Of a DNA stretch of 39,623 bases, positions 23,003-31,740 are shown one piece after another (within the stretch, counting starts at the first letter, position 1; the number at the start of each line of letters is the position of its first letter). The DNA lies in assembly GCF_003967075.1 (NCBI RefSeq), contig NZ_AP018668.1, positions 1 through 39,623 on the forward strand. Reading direction: 5' to 3'. The notes beneath the pieces were generated by a model. That model had not been told where the DNA came from, searched no databases, and saw nothing but the letters and a program-made list of their open reading frames with translations. This DNA is from Sphingobium amiense (GTDB lineage Bacteria > Pseudomonadota > Alphaproteobacteria > Sphingomonadales > Sphingomonadaceae). A program made the translations under genes and the position numbers.

Positions 23003-23737
23003 TTAAGGCCTTGTCGCATAGTTGTTCTTATGAGGCTGAGTTACTCGCTCGCTTATGCCGGACAACTGCGTCACCAGATAGAAGGGCCGCCTATATTCCG
23101 AATCTAAAGTGAAGTCAGACGACCAGATAAACGCATCATGAATGCGTCGCGAGCGACGTGATTCACTATCGAATGCAAAGAAGTAGTGGTTGACCAGCAT
23201 GCAGATGCCGCCGGGCGACAGAAGCTGTGCTATGCGCCTCGACAATGTTTTCAGGGCCGCATCGTCCAGCGGAAATAGATAGTAAAGGACATCCGCGATC
23301 ATGATAAGATCAAAGCGGCCGTCGAGAGATGACGGTAACGCCATGATATTGTGGGTTTCGAAGGCCAGGTTCGGCACGTCGGCATGCTGTACACGGGCAC
23401 GCGCGATGGCGGTAGGCGCAACGTCTACGCCCAGCACCGAATCCGCATGAGCTGCAAGATGCCGCGATAGCAAGCCCAGACCGCAGCCAAGGTCGAGCGC
23501 GTGATGGAAACGTCGGGGTGGCAATCGTGAGGCAAGAACCTCATATTTCCGACGCTGATAGCGATAGTGCGGTGAGCCTGCGGCCCAAGGGTCGGGGTTG
23601 GCGGCATAGACGGCCTCAAGCGCAGCGGCCGCACCCTGCGTTGAGCGCAGCTGATTGAGGCGAGCATCGGTGCGGGCGCTGCGAACGAATAGACCAACGT
23701 CGCGCAAGCCCATGAAGAATGGCATTGCTTCATTCAT
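23003..23737 (-). CDS. SAM-dependent methyltransferase (NodS-like)
   Basis: A 244-aa class I methyltransferase. The SAM-binding glycine motif HALDLGCGLGLLSRHLA is at about residues 79-95, followed by the acidic VLGVDVAPTAIARAR and the motif FDLIMIADVLYYLFPLDD. The preceding NPDPWAAGSPHYRYQRRKYE is typical of NodS-type enzymes, which methylate small amino-group substrates; the substrate here is unknown. The start may be ATG 23737 or 23725. The gene stands alone, with the NRAMP remnant behind it. Confidence 0.82.
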   Translation of the reverse strand: MNEAMPFFMGLRDVGLFVRSARTDARLNQLRSTQGAAAALEAVYAANPDPWAAGSPHYRYQRRKYEVLASRLPPRRFHHALDLGCGLGLLSRHLAAHADSVLGVDVAPTAIARARVQHADVPNLAFETHNIMALPSSLDGRFDLIMIADVLYYLFPLDDAALKTLSRRIAQLLSPGGICMLVNHYFFAFDSESRRSRRIHDAFIWSSDFTLDSEYRRPFYLVTQLSGISERVTQPHKNNYATRP

Positions 23738-23820
23738 TCCTGTTGCGCGCGGCCTTGCCGCGAGGGCGGGCCAGGCAAAGCGCAGCCGGGCGGCTCTGTG
23801 GGCCGTCCGGCTGCGGCACT

Positions 23821-24057
23821 TTACTTGCTGGTCTTGGCTGCCTGGGAATGACGTTTGCCAGGATGGTGTTTCTTGGCTTTATGTCCCTTGCCCGTCATTC
23901 CTGTGGAGGCACTGGCTCCTCCGGACCTATGCGCAGACTGACTGCTCATCGAGCTGTTGGACATGCCCGGCATCGACTTGTTCATCTGTGCGGTAGCTGG
24001 TGCGGTGATGACTAGCGCAGCGGCAGCGATAACAGGGATCGATTTAATGTTAGTCAT
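23821..24057 (-). CDS. small exported Met/Lys/His-rich protein
   Basis: A 78-aa protein with a signal peptide (cleavage near ATA-QM). The mature 54 residues are low-complexity: a Met/Ser-rich part (MNKSMPGMSNSSMSS) and a basic His/Lys tail (GKGHKAKKHHPGKRHS). Such composition can bind copper or other soft metals, but no fold or family is evident. It is the first of four short exported proteins with unusual composition in the next 2 kb. Confidence 0.65.
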   Translation of the reverse strand: MTNIKSIPVIAAAALVITAPATAQMNKSMPGMSNSSMSSQSAHRSGGASASTGMTGKGHKAKKHHPGKRHSQAAKTSK

Positions 24058-24130
24058 GACGCTCTCTCCTCAAAACTAACTAAAATAATTCATTTAATCG
24101 AATAGCTTTCAAAAAAAGCAGTACAGGGCG

Positions 24131-24448
24131 TTAGTGGCGTTCGCCCCTGCGGTAATAGTCCGGATGGTCGAAGGTGTGCCAACTGGGATGGTTCTGATAC
24201 CAGGACTGTGGGTGGCCATAGTTCCGCCAGTCCGGCGGATAGGTATATTGTTGACGCTGATTGTGTGCGTCCTGATAATAGCCCGTCTGATATGGGATGC
24301 GCGAATTATTTGGGCCGGGATAATAGCCACTGGGAGCGCCTCTATGCTGATCATGGCCATGCCCCGGGTCGGCGAACGCCGGACCACTGAGTGACGCAGC
24401 GCAGGCCAGCGCGACGCAGGCCAGAATTCCGTAGCTTCTGCTTGTCAT
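24131..24448 (-). CDS. small exported Tyr/His/Pro-rich protein
   Basis: A 105-aa protein starting MTSRSYGILACVALACAASL with signal cleavage near AFA-DP. The mature part is rich in His, Tyr, Gln and Asn (DPGHGHDQHRG, GYYPGPNNSRIPYQTGYYQD) and ends in HPDYYRRGERH. Family unknown. ATG 24448 is chosen at the start of the signal peptide, with gaga upstream; the open frame begins at 24484. It resembles the protein at 24781 in composition and in the PxxWxxYGxxQxW-like pattern, so the two may be diverged relatives. Confidence 0.65.
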   Translation of the reverse strand: MTSRSYGILACVALACAASLSGPAFADPGHGHDQHRGAPSGYYPGPNNSRIPYQTGYYQDAHNQRQQYTYPPDWRNYGHPQSWYQNHPSWHTFDHPDYYRRGERH

Positions 24449-24780
24449 GCGCCTTCTCCTTAAAGCCTGCCGCAGGAGCGGCACGCATATTCTCTCTTAT
24501 GGAATACGCACGGATGCGGAAAACCCCTCAAGGTTCGTTGCGGCTAAGCCGGAGGGCACCCCGCCCGGTGAACGGCAACCTCTATCCGTGGCCATTATGA
24601 TGTTCACCGGCGAGCGCGCAAACCCGGCGCTACCACACCAGCGGGGCACAGCCTTTCAGTCCAGACTGCCGAGCGCGATCGGTGAATGCCGGCTGTCGAT
24701 TGTATTCAGCATCGGGCAACAGCGAACCGCTTAGATCATCAGCACGGTCGATTTGACGATCGCGCCTGAAAGGAAGTGTG
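24449..24780. other. intergenic region, divergent promoters
   Basis: A 332-bp gap between two divergent genes for small exported proteins. No coding frame with recognisable content and no strong repeat were seen. The Shine-Dalgarno aaggaag for the rightward gene is at its end. Confidence 0.45.
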
Positions 24781-25098
24781 ATGAAACGCATGGTGCTTGC
24801 AGCTGCGGCTCTGGCCGCGACGGCTTTTACTGCGGCGGCGCCCAGCGCGGCGTTTGCCCAGGATCACTATCGCGGCGGCCATCACGCCCGCTATGATCAT
24901 GGCGGCGACAATCAGGATTATCATTCGCAGCCCCGCTGGGCCGGTGATCCCTATGGGACATGGAGCTATAATCAGCAGTGGCAGAATAACGGCCATGCCC
25001 GCGGCCACGATCGGCGCGGCTACACCGGCCACGGATATGATGGTCGCCAGTATGACGTCCATGGCTACGATCAGCGCCACGGTGGTGGGCACTATTGA
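24781..25098 (+). CDS. small exported His/Gly/Tyr-rich protein
   Basis: A 105-aa protein with a signal peptide (MKRMVLAAAALAATAFTAAA, cleavage near AFA-QD). The mature part is rich in His, Gly, Asp and Tyr (DHYRGGHHARYDHGGDNQDY) and ends in a loose repeat of GYDxxxY/GYDQRHGGGHY. It may bind metals through histidines, or be a surface or matrix protein; no family is recognised. The ATG at 24781 follows AAGGAAG; a GTG one codon earlier is less likely. Confidence 0.65.
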   Translation: MKRMVLAAAALAATAFTAAAPSAAFAQDHYRGGHHARYDHGGDNQDYHSQPRWAGDPYGTWSYNQQWQNNGHARGHDRRGYTGHGYDGRQYDVHGYDQRHGGGHY

Positions 25099-25141
25099 TC
25101 GTATGGCAGTTGGGGAGCGGACTGGCCGAGGCGCGGCGTAG

Positions 25142-25156
25142 TTAACCAAATTTGAA
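25142..25156. promoter_or_regulatory. CtrA-like box before fliE copy 2
   Basis: TTAA-ccaaatt-TGAA, one base off the consensus, starts about 46 bp before the GTG start of fliE copy 2. A further TTAA half site follows at 25167. Confidence 0.5.
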
Positions 25157-25201
25157 GGCGCTTTCCTTAAACCGGTAGAGGCTGGCTAAGGAGTTTGATC
25201 G

Positions 25202-25555
25202 GTGAGCGACATATCGGTCGCGAATGTCATGGGGATGCGCTCGGCGATCCTTGAACGCAACGCGGCGCTGCGAAACGTCGCCCCGTCTCTTCCCAGAGCG
25301 ACCGCGGGGGTCGGCAGCGTCGCAGGCGTGGGGTCGGTCAGCTTCGCGTCCACGCTGGATAGCGCCGTCGAGAAGGTCAACGCCACTCTCGAAGCGGAGG
25401 ACGTGGCGACCGAAGCCTATGAGCGCGGTGAGACGAACGACATCGCTACCGTCGCCCTGATGCAGGCCCGGACATCGGTGAGTTTCGAGGCGACGCTCCA
25501 GGTCCGCAACAAGTTGCTCTCAGCCTACAAGGACATCATGAGCATGCCGGTCTAA
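25202..25555 (+). CDS. fliE: FliE-like flagellar basal-body protein, orphan copy 2
   Basis: A 117-aa FliE, the same length as copy 1. It has an N-terminal MGMRSAILERNAALRNVAPS, then SFASTLDSAVEKVNATLEAE, DVATEAYERGETNDIATVAL and the conserved end FEATLQVRNKLLSAYKDIMS. The GTG at 25202 is the start: AAGGAG lies 8-9 bp upstream and the N-terminus lines up with copy 1 (MSD.SVAN.M.MR). FliE joins the MS ring to the proximal rod. It stands without other flagellar genes, between genes for small exported proteins. Regulation by CtrA is suggested by the box upstream. Confidence 0.9.
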   Translation: MSDISVANVMGMRSAILERNAALRNVAPSLPRATAGVGSVAGVGSVSFASTLDSAVEKVNATLEAEDVATEAYERGETNDIATVALMQARTSVSFEATLQVRNKLLSAYKDIMSMPV

Positions 25556-25580
25556 CGGAGAAAGCCACCGGCCGCTCCGA

Positions 25581-25961
25581 TTAGTGGTCGTGATGATCCC
25601 CGTGCCCACCGTCGAAGCCGTGCCCGGCATAGCCATGGTCGCCCCACCCGTGACCACCGTCATGCCAGCCGTGTTCGTAGCCATGGTAGCCGTAGCCGCC
25701 GTGCCCATGGCCGCCCGTTATGATAGCGACCGAATACCCATGCGAATGGCCGGGATATCCAGCATAGGGGTAATAGCCGCCGTATGACGTATAGGGCCCA
25801 TAACCATAAGGGCCGTAGCCGCCGTAATAAGCGCCCGAGTAATGGCCGTGACCACGATAATGATGACTATGATGATCATGATGGCCGTGCGCTACCGCGA
25901 CCGAGGGAATAACGCTCAAGGCCGCGCCAGCAGCCAAGGCCAGTAGTTTATTTCGCAACAT
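25581..25961 (-). CDS. exported His/Gly/Tyr-repeat protein
   Basis: A 126-aa protein with a signal peptide (MLRNKLLALAAGAALSVIPS, cleavage near VA-HG). The mature chain is almost only His, Gly, Tyr, Asp and Pro: HGHHDHHSHHYRGHGHY, then GGYGPYGYGPYTSYGGYYPY, then HGHGGYGYHGYEHGWHDGGH. It is suited to binding Ni, Zn or Cu by histidine clusters, or to forming a disordered, sticky layer; neither is shown. ATG 25961 is chosen at the signal peptide. It ends 25 bp from the fliE stop, tail to tail. Confidence 0.7.
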   Translation of the reverse strand: MLRNKLLALAAGAALSVIPSVAVAHGHHDHHSHHYRGHGHYSGAYYGGYGPYGYGPYTSYGGYYPYAGYPGHSHGYSVAIITGGHGHGGYGYHGYEHGWHDGGHGWGDHGYAGHGFDGGHGDHHDH

Positions 25962-26329
25962 CACGCTTCTCCGGGGCTCCTGGACCGATCGAGTTTCTAA
26001 CGACTCCAACGCTTGACAAGTCAGGATGATACAGACGCTCATATGAGTCTGGCCTGAACGCCGCCGATTCGTAGCCTTCGGCCCAAAGTGCGGAATCCGA
26101 ATTGATGCCGCCCATGATTCCTAGCTGATCGTGCCCAAGCTTGCTCAACGCCGCATCAGGCCTGGCTTCGTCATCGCGTAGTCCTGCTGGCGCAGAACAC
26201 ATCAAGCTGCCGCTCGGCGCGTCCACCGCAAATTAAAAATGCAACTGCAATGGTGGAATTCCCGCCCCGCCCTATATATGATAATGTCCTTTATCACACA
26301 CTCAAACACCAACAGACCAAGGACGGAAA
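25962..26329. other. intergenic region between island and recombinase operon
   Basis: No confident gene. A leftward frame at 25948-26226 lacks recognisable content and overlaps the upstream region of the His-rich gene. The right end has an AT-rich stretch with tatatatgataat (26271-26285), a plausible promoter for the following operon, and aaggacgga as its ribosome site. Confidence 0.4.
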
Positions 26330-26653
26330 ATGCGTGCGGTGCATGAGAGTATCGAAGGCCCCTTTGCGATCGGGGAGGACCTGGCCGTCTATGGTCACAT
26401 CACCCAGGGCGCGACCTTGCGCGAGGGGGTCAAGCTGATCCTGCACGGCACGATCGCCGGCGACCTCATCATCGAGCCGGGATCGCGTGCGATCATCCAC
26501 GGCACCGTCGCGGGGCGCATCTACAATCATGGCGGCCGGGTCGAAATGTTCGGCATGGCCGATTCCGTCGAGAACCTGTCCCCCGAAGCCGCGACCATTA
26601 TCGATGCGGCGGCGCATATCCTGCGCGGCCGGCGAGTGGAGCATGTGCGATGA
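26330..26653 (+). CDS. short beta-solenoid (bactofilin-like) protein
   Basis: A 107-aa protein. Residues 10-78 look like stacked beta-solenoid turns of the polymer-forming (bactofilin/CcmE-like) type: IGEDLAVYGHI, GVKLILHGTIAGDLIIEPGS, AIIHGTVAGRIYNHGGRVEM, each turn about 17 residues with G at the corners. Bactofilins polymerise at the membrane; this one is shorter than usual. A short helical tail follows. It starts a three-gene operon and overlaps the next gene by ATGA. The family link is by pattern only. Confidence 0.6.
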   Translation: MRAVHESIEGPFAIGEDLAVYGHITQGATLREGVKLILHGTIAGDLIIEPGSRAIIHGTVAGRIYNHGGRVEMFGMADSVENLSPEAATIIDAAAHILRGRRVEHVR

Positions 26654-27036
26654 GCGAGGAACAGGACGACGGGGCGTTTGCCGACAATTACGCCGAGCGC
26701 AGCCAGGCCAAGGCGCTGCGCGAGCAGGCGCGCGCAGGCGGCCTGCGCTTCGAGGCGTATCTACCCCCGGATATGGCCGACTGGCTGTTGGAGCGGGTCG
26801 AGCGGGGTGGTTTTGTCGATCCGTCTGAGGCGGTGTTCGCGATCGTCCAGAACTACATTGAAATGGAGCCGCACCGCGATTTGCGCGACGAGCTACTGTG
26901 CCGAATGTTGGAGAGCAGCTTTGAGGACGTGAAGGCTGGCCGCGTCCATGATGCCGAGGAGGTGTTTGACGAGATACTCCGCAAAATCGCCGAGCCGCGC
27001 CCCGAGGCGGCGCGGTGGGAGAAGATCCAACGGTGA
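26650..27036 (+). CDS. RHH/ParD-type DNA-binding or antitoxin-like protein
   Basis: A 128-aa acidic protein whose middle (FEAYLPPDMADWLLERVERG, then GFVDPSEAVFAIVQNYIEME) fits the ribbon-helix-helix pattern of ParD/CopG-type antitoxins. The rest (LRDELLCRMLESSFEDVKAG and DAEEVFDEILRKIAE) resembles the antitoxin tail that wraps the toxin. No toxin gene follows; the next gene is a recombinase, overlapping by GTGA. It may regulate the operon. Confidence 0.65.
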   Translation: MSEEQDDGAFADNYAERSQAKALREQARAGGLRFEAYLPPDMADWLLERVERGGFVDPSEAVFAIVQNYIEMEPHRDLRDELLCRMLESSFEDVKAGRVHDAEEVFDEILRKIAEPRPEAARWEKIQR

Positions 27037-27989
27037 ACCAGCTCGCCCCCCTGCCCTCGCTGGCGTTGCCGGCCCTGGTCGCGGCGGCCGACGAGCGCGC
27101 GCGGCTTCGCTTCCTTGAGTTCTTCGCCGTCACCATTCGCAACCCGCATACCCGTCGCGCCTATATGCGCGCGGCGGGCGACTTCCTGGCGTGGGTAGCG
27201 CCGCGCGGCGTCGTATCGCTCGCCGGCGTGCAGCCGCTGCACGTCGCGGCCTGGATCGAGGCGCTGGGGGGCGAGCTGGCCCCGCCCAGCGTCAAGCAGC
27301 AGCTCGCGGCCGTGCGGAGCCTGTTCGACTGGCTGGTGACGGGCCAGGTGGTGCCGGTGAACCCCGCCGCGTCGGTGCGCGGGCCGGCGCACAGCCAGCG
27401 GCGCGGCAAGACGCCGGTGTTGGCCCCCGACGAGGCGCGGGCGCTGCTCGATCGCATCGACGTTGCCACCCATGCCGGCCTGCGCGATCGGGCGTTGATT
27501 GGCCTCATGGTCTATAGCTTCGCGCGGGTCGGCGCGGCGCTGGCGATGAAGGTGGAGGACGTGTTCATGCAGAACCGCCGTCTGTGGGTGCGGCTGCACG
27601 AAAAGGGCGGCAAGCGCCATGAGATGCCGTGCCACCATAATCTTGAGGAATATCTGTTGGCCTATATCGACGGGTGCGGCTTGCGCGAGGATCGCAAGGG
27701 GCCGCTGTTCCGCACGATCGGGCGACGGACCAAGCGACTAAGCGATAGGCCCCTCCCCCAGGCCAATGCGTTCGCGATGGTGCGGCGGCGCGCGGCGGCG
27801 GCCGGGATCGGGACCGCGATCGGCAACCATTCGTTCCGCGCGACCGGGATTACCACCTATTTGAAGAACGGCGGTACGTTGGAGACGGCCGCGACGATGG
27901 CGAATCACAGCTCGACGCGCACCACCCAGCTCTACGACCGGCGGCCCGATGACGTGACGCTGGACGAGGTGGAGCGGGTGTTGATCTAG
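27033..27989 (+). CDS. tyrosine recombinase/integrase (XerC/XerD-like)
   Basis: A 318-aa phage-type integrase. It has an N-terminal SAM-like core-binding domain (NPHTRRAYMRAAGDFLAWV) and a catalytic domain with the Arg in YSFARVGAALAMKVEDV, the Lys in EKGGKRHEMP, HSFRATGIT (H-x-x-R), ANHSSTRTTQLYDRR (second His and the nucleophilic Tyr). All six catalytic positions appear present. GTG 27033 overlaps the preceding stop (GTGA). Probable roles are resolution of plasmid dimers or integration of an element; no attachment sites were seen. It converges on the histidine phosphatase gene with a 3-bp stop overlap (27986-27988, ctag). Confidence 0.85.
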   Translation: MNQLAPLPSLALPALVAAADERARLRFLEFFAVTIRNPHTRRAYMRAAGDFLAWVAPRGVVSLAGVQPLHVAAWIEALGGELAPPSVKQQLAAVRSLFDWLVTGQVVPVNPAASVRGPAHSQRRGKTPVLAPDEARALLDRIDVATHAGLRDRALIGLMVYSFARVGAALAMKVEDVFMQNRRLWVRLHEKGGKRHEMPCHHNLEEYLLAYIDGCGLREDRKGPLFRTIGRRTKRLSDRPLPQANAFAMVRRRAAAAGIGTAIGNHSFRATGITTYLKNGGTLETAATMANHSSTRTTQLYDRRPDDVTLDEVERVLI

Positions 27990-28606
27990 GCGGCGAGCGG
28001 GGGCGCACAGGCCCAGCGGCCCGCTTCCCAATGGAACCCTATCCGCTGCGCGTTGCCGATCGCGGGCGGCTCGCCCTTGCGCCAGAACCCGAGCATCTTG
28101 GCGCGGGCATCCAGATCGACGTCGGCGACGATCGCGCGCGCGGCCTGGATGAACTGCCCATGCCCGAACACATAGACCAGCGATAGCGGCGGCATGGCGG
28201 CAAGCCGCGTCAAGGCCGCCTCGCAGCGCCGTAGCAAGGTGCCGAAGCTCTCCGCCCCTTCCCCGTCGCAATAATCAGGATCGGCCTCGCGCCAATAGCG
28301 TTCGAGGTGCGGCATCCGCTCGGCGCTGCGCGTGCCGTTCCAGCGCGCCGGTTGCAGATAGGTGAACTCCTCGATCGGCCAGACTTCCACCGGCACGCCG
28401 GGAAAGCGCGCGATCGTCGGCGCGGCCGTCTGCCGGGTGCGGGTATAGGGCGAGGTGACGATGAGCGCGGGCGCTTCCGTCCAACTCGCCGCGACCGCGC
28501 GCGCCTGTTCGTGACCGCGCTCCGTCAGCTCGATCGTCGCCAGATCGGTGCAGGGCACGCCGGCGTTGCCGGTGCTTTCGCCGTGACGGATGAAAATCGC
28601 CCTCAC
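27986..28606 (-). CDS. histidine phosphatase family (phosphoglycerate-mutase-like) protein
   Basis: A 206-aa phosphatase of the branch with the N-terminal RHGES motif (IFIRHGESTGNAG, catalytic His at residue 8), a Glu-Arg pair in ELTERGHEQARA, VTSPYTRTRQTA and the second histidine in YVFGHGQFIQA. These enzymes remove phosphate from small molecules or proteins; the substrate is unknown. GTG 28606 is chosen because GAGGG lies 5-6 bp upstream. It begins 11 bp after the stop of the parE fragment, so it was the third gene of a parD-parE-phosphatase operon. The transposon now separates it from the parD promoter by 4.1 kb. Confidence 0.85.
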   Translation of the reverse strand: MRAIFIRHGESTGNAGVPCTDLATIELTERGHEQARAVAASWTEAPALIVTSPYTRTRQTAAPTIARFPGVPVEVWPIEEFTYLQPARWNGTRSAERMPHLERYWREADPDYCDGEGAESFGTLLRRCEAALTRLAAMPPLSLVYVFGHGQFIQAARAIVADVDLDARAKMLGFWRKGEPPAIGNAQRIGFHWEAGRWACAPPLAA

Positions 28607-28617
28607 CCGAACCCTCT

Positions 28618-28680
28618 TCAATTCAGCCGCAAGGCGCGGTCGTGATCCTGACCGGGGCCGATGATGCGATGCACGAACAC
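28618..28680 (-). pseudogene. parE: parE toxin, C-terminal fragment split off by the transposon
   Basis: Leftward reading gives the last 20 residues of a ParE toxin, VFVHRIIGPGQDHDRALRLN, then stop. Joined to the fragment at 32785-33023, and counting the shared 5 bp once, the frame runs through ...PDR-VFVHRIIG... for a normal length of about 98 aa. The 5 bases at 28676-28680 (AACAC) are the left target duplication. Confidence 0.9.
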
Positions 28681-28725
28681 GGCCCAGTCGGCCCGAAGCT
28701 GCGATTTTGGTCATCTTGGAGAACA
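28681..28725 (+). repeat. left inverted repeat of transposon 1
   Basis: The first 30 bp are identical to the right end; mismatches are at positions 31, 35 and 39 of 45. The outer bases are GGCC rather than the more usual GGGG. Confidence 0.93.
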
Positions 28726-28802
28726 CGTCGGGAACGGGCTGGTTGTTGTTGACGATCGCCCATGCGAGGAACGACGTTCCGCTCCGATAAGGGAGCGGCG
28801 TT

Positions 28803-31712
28803 ATGAGCCTTGGCGTTTCGAGTGGGGATCTGATCGGCTCCTGGAGCCTGAGTTTTTCGGACATCGCGTTCGTGACCGGCAAAGCGGAGACGGCACGACT
28901 GGGATTGGCGGTTCAGCTTAGATTTTTCGCCGGGCATGGCTTCTTTGTGCCGGATCATGCGTCGATACCCTCCGACGGTGTCTTGTATCTGGCGGAGCAA
29001 CTTGGTCTCGATGCCAAATCCGTGAACCACTATGATTTTTCCGGGCGCACCGCCCGCCGGCATTGCGCGGAGATTTTGCGGCATCTCGGGTTCCGCCGTA
29101 TGACGCAGACGGATCGCAGGGCGTTGTCGAGGTGGATTTCCGACGATCTTTGTGCGGGCGGGCAGCCGATCAATGCCATGCTCGAGCATGTTTTCCTGTG
29201 GTGCCGCGACCGCCGTATCTATGGGCCGTCGCGCAAGGAGCTGGAACGCCTCGTCCGTTCGCAACGACACCTCTATCTGGAGGCCCTGTTGGCCCGAGTC
29301 CGCGATCGGCTTGCGCCGGATGCGGTCGCCTTGCTGGAAGCCTCGCTCGCCGATCCCGATGGCCCGACCGGCTTCAACACGATGAAGGGGGATGCAGGTC
29401 AGGCGACGCTCGAAAACATTCTTGGCGTGACCGCCAAACTCGCCTTTATCCAACGGCTTGCTCTTCCCCGAGATTTCCTATCGGTCACGGGCAAGGCATG
29501 GGTCGATCAGATCGTTCGCCGGGTTGCCGGCGAGAAAGCCTCGGAGATGCGCCGGCATGTACCGGCGCGCCAGCTCGGGCTCTATGCCGTTTATCTGATG
29601 GCGCGGGAAGCTCAGCTTACGGATGCGATGGTCGACCTGCTGATCGAGACGGTCCATAAGATCGGATCGCGCTCGAAACGCAAGGTGGTGGGCGATATCG
29701 CGAAAGACATCGAGCGGGTCTATGGCAAGGAGCGACTCCTGGTCGAGATTGCCAGCGCTTCGATCGACGATCCATCCGGGCGCATCTGCGATGTCATTTT
29801 CCCAATCGCCGGCAAGGACAAACTGGCGGCGATCATCAAGGAAAGCCAGGCAAAGGGCGCCTTGGATCGGCGGATCTACAAGGTGATGCGGAGGTCATGG
29901 GCCAATCATTATCGCCGTATGCTGCCAAGCCTGCTTTCGGCACTGGAGTTCCGGTCGAACAACGCCGTGTGGCGTCCGGTGCTGGCGGCCCTGGACTGGA
30001 TCAGAAGCAAAGTGGATGATGGATGCCGCTACGTGCCGCCGCACGCAGTGCCGGTCGACGAGGTCATTCCGGCGAGATGGCGCAGTTCCGTCATTGATGA
30101 AGAGGGGCGCGTAAACCGGATCAGTTATGAGCTTTGTGTCCTCGCGCAACTGCGCGATCGCATCCGTTCTAAGGAAATCTGGGTTGTCGGGGCGGACCGA
30201 TACCGCAATCCCGATGACGATCTTCCCAAGGACTTCGATGCGCGGCGAGAAGCATATTACACAGGATTGAACCTGACGGCGGATGCGCGTGCATTTTCAA
30301 GCGCCATCCGGGAAGAGCTTGCTCAGGAACTGTTGCTCCTCAATGCCAATATTCCCCGGAACGACAAGGTTCGGCTGCTGTGGCGCGGCGAGAACCGTAT
30401 ATCTCTCACCCCGTTCAAACCCTTGCCCGAACCCAGGGGTCTCGCCTCGATCAAGACCGAGATCGGCCAACGCTGGCCGATGACCGGGCTGCTCGACGTA
30501 CTGAAGGAGGCTGCCCTTGATACGGGACTTCTCGAAGCGTTCGAAACATCGGCCTCGCGTGTTGCACTGCCGAAAACCGCGCTGGATCAACGTCTCCTGC
30601 TATGCCTCTACGGCCTGGGAACGAATGCCGGGCTCAAGCGGATCGCCGGCGCCACCCCCGATGTCAGCTATGAAGAGCTGCTGCATGTCCATCGCCGCTT
30701 CGTTCATGCCGCGGCGCTCAAGGAGGCGTGTGCCAGGGTTGCGAATGCGACCCTGGCAATCCGCAATGCTGCAGTCTGGGGGGACGCCGGCACGGCCTGT
30801 GCGTCAGATTCCACAAAGTTCGGAGCCTGGGATCGCAACCTGATGACGGAATGGCATGCGCGTTATGGTGGACGGGGCGTCATGATCTACTGGCATGTCG
30901 AACGACGCGCGACATGCGTCTATTCCCAGCTCAAGCGCTGCTCTTCCTCCGAGGTCGCCTCCATGATCGAGGGCGTGCTGCGCCATTGCACCGACATGGA
31001 AATCCAGCGACAATATGTTGATAGTCATGGCCAAAGCGCGGTTGGCTTTGCATTTTGCCGGCTTCTCGGATTTGAGCTTGCACCCCGCCTGAAAGCGATC
31101 GCTCGCCAGAAGCTGGCTCTTCCCGATGTCGGCATGCGAACGCGGCTTCCCCACTTGCAGCCGATCCTCTCCAGTCCGATCAACTGGGATGAGATCGAGC
31201 AGCAATATGACGAGATGGTCAAATATGCAGCCGCGATGCAGACAAAAACCGCCGACCCGGAGGCGATCCTGCGCCGGTTTAGCCGCTCCGAGGTGATGCA
31301 CCCGACCTACAAGGCGTTGAGTGAGCTGGGCCGCGCGGTCAAGACGATCTTCCTGTGCCGGTATCTGCGCGAGGAGTCCTTCCGCCGCGAAATTCATGAA
31401 GGCCTGAATGTCGTTGAAAACTGGAACAGTGCCAATGGGTTCGTTTTCTTCGGCAAGGGCGGCGAGATCGCCACTAACCGCATCGATGAGCAGCAGCTCT
31501 CGGTCCTGGCGCTACATTTGCTGCAAGCGTCGCTTGTCTATGTGAACACCCGAATGCTTCAGAGCGTGCTGGTGGAACCGAAATGGACGGGCCGGATGAC
31601 GCCGGATGATTATCGCGGCCTCACACCGCTGATTTACAGCCACGTCAATCCTTATGGCCGCTTCGACCTCGATCTGAATAGCCGGATCGATTTTGGGCGG
31701 CTTGCTGCCTGA
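28803..31712 (+). CDS. tnpA: Tn3-family transposase
   Basis: A 969-aa transposase that would cut both element ends and join them to target DNA, giving a cointegrate. Likely catalytic residues are D669 ([12 protein letters not shown]), D740 (QYVDSHGQS) and E872 ([13 protein letters not shown]). The N-terminal DNA-binding domain starts at [10 protein letters not shown]. The C-terminal end ([20 protein letters not shown]) is that of the ISXc5/Tn4430-like branch, different from transposon 2. The ATG at 28803 has AAGGGAG at good distance. It reads rightward, opposite to the interrupted parE. Confidence 0.95.
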   Translation: MSLGVSSGDLIGSWSLSFSDIAFVTGKAETARLGLAVQLRFFAGHGFFVPDHASIPSDGVLYLAEQLGLDAKSVNHYDFSGRTARRHCAEILRHLGFRRMTQTDRRALSRWISDDLCAGGQPINAMLEHVFLWCRDRRIYGPSRKELERLVRSQRHLYLEALLARVRDRLAPDAVALLEASLADPDGPTGFNTMKGDAGQATLENILGVTAKLAFIQRLALPRDFLSVTGKAWVDQIVRRVAGEKASEMRRHVPARQLGLYAVYLMAREAQLTDAMVDLLIETVHKIGSRSKRKVVGDIAKDIERVYGKERLLVEIASASIDDPSGRICDVIFPIAGKDKLAAIIKESQAKGALDRRIYKVMRRSWANHYRRMLPSLLSALEFRSNNAVWRPVLAALDWIRSKVDDGCRYVPPHAVPVDEVIPARWRSSVIDEEGRVNRISYELCVLAQLRDRIRSKEIWVVGADRYRNPDDDLPKDFDARREAYYTGLNLTADARAFSSAIREELAQELLLLNANIPRNDKVRLLWRGENRISLTPFKPLPEPRGLASIKTEIGQRWPMTGLLDVLKEAALDTGLLEAFETSASRVALPKTALDQRLLLCLYGLGTNAGLKRIAGATPDVSYEELLHVHRRFVHAAALKEACARVANATLAIRNAAVWGDAGTACASDSTKFGAWDRNLMTEWHARYGGRGVMIYWHVERRATCVYSQLKRCSSSEVASMIEGVLRHCTDMEIQRQYVDSHGQSAVGFAFCRLLGFELAPRLKAIARQKLALPDVGMRTRLPHLQPILSSPINWDEIEQQYDEMVKYAAAMQTKTADPEAILRRFSRSEVMHPTYKALSELGRAVKTIFLCRYLREESFRREIHEGLNVVENWNSANGFVFFGKGGEIATNRIDEQQLSVLALHLLQASLVYVNTRMLQSVLVEPKWTGRMTPDDYRGLTPLIYSHVNPYGRFDLDLNSRIDFGRLAA

Positions 31713-31740
31713 CCGGGGCCTTTCCGCTCGCACCATTTGG

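Noticed and set aside
25948..26226. Possible leftward 92-codon gene
   Set aside because: Overlaps the start region of the His-rich gene, lacks a ribosome site and a recognisable domain.
26294..27142. Leftward open frame of 282 codons
   Set aside because: Antisense to the beta-solenoid/RHH operon; Pro/Arg-rich composition without motifs.
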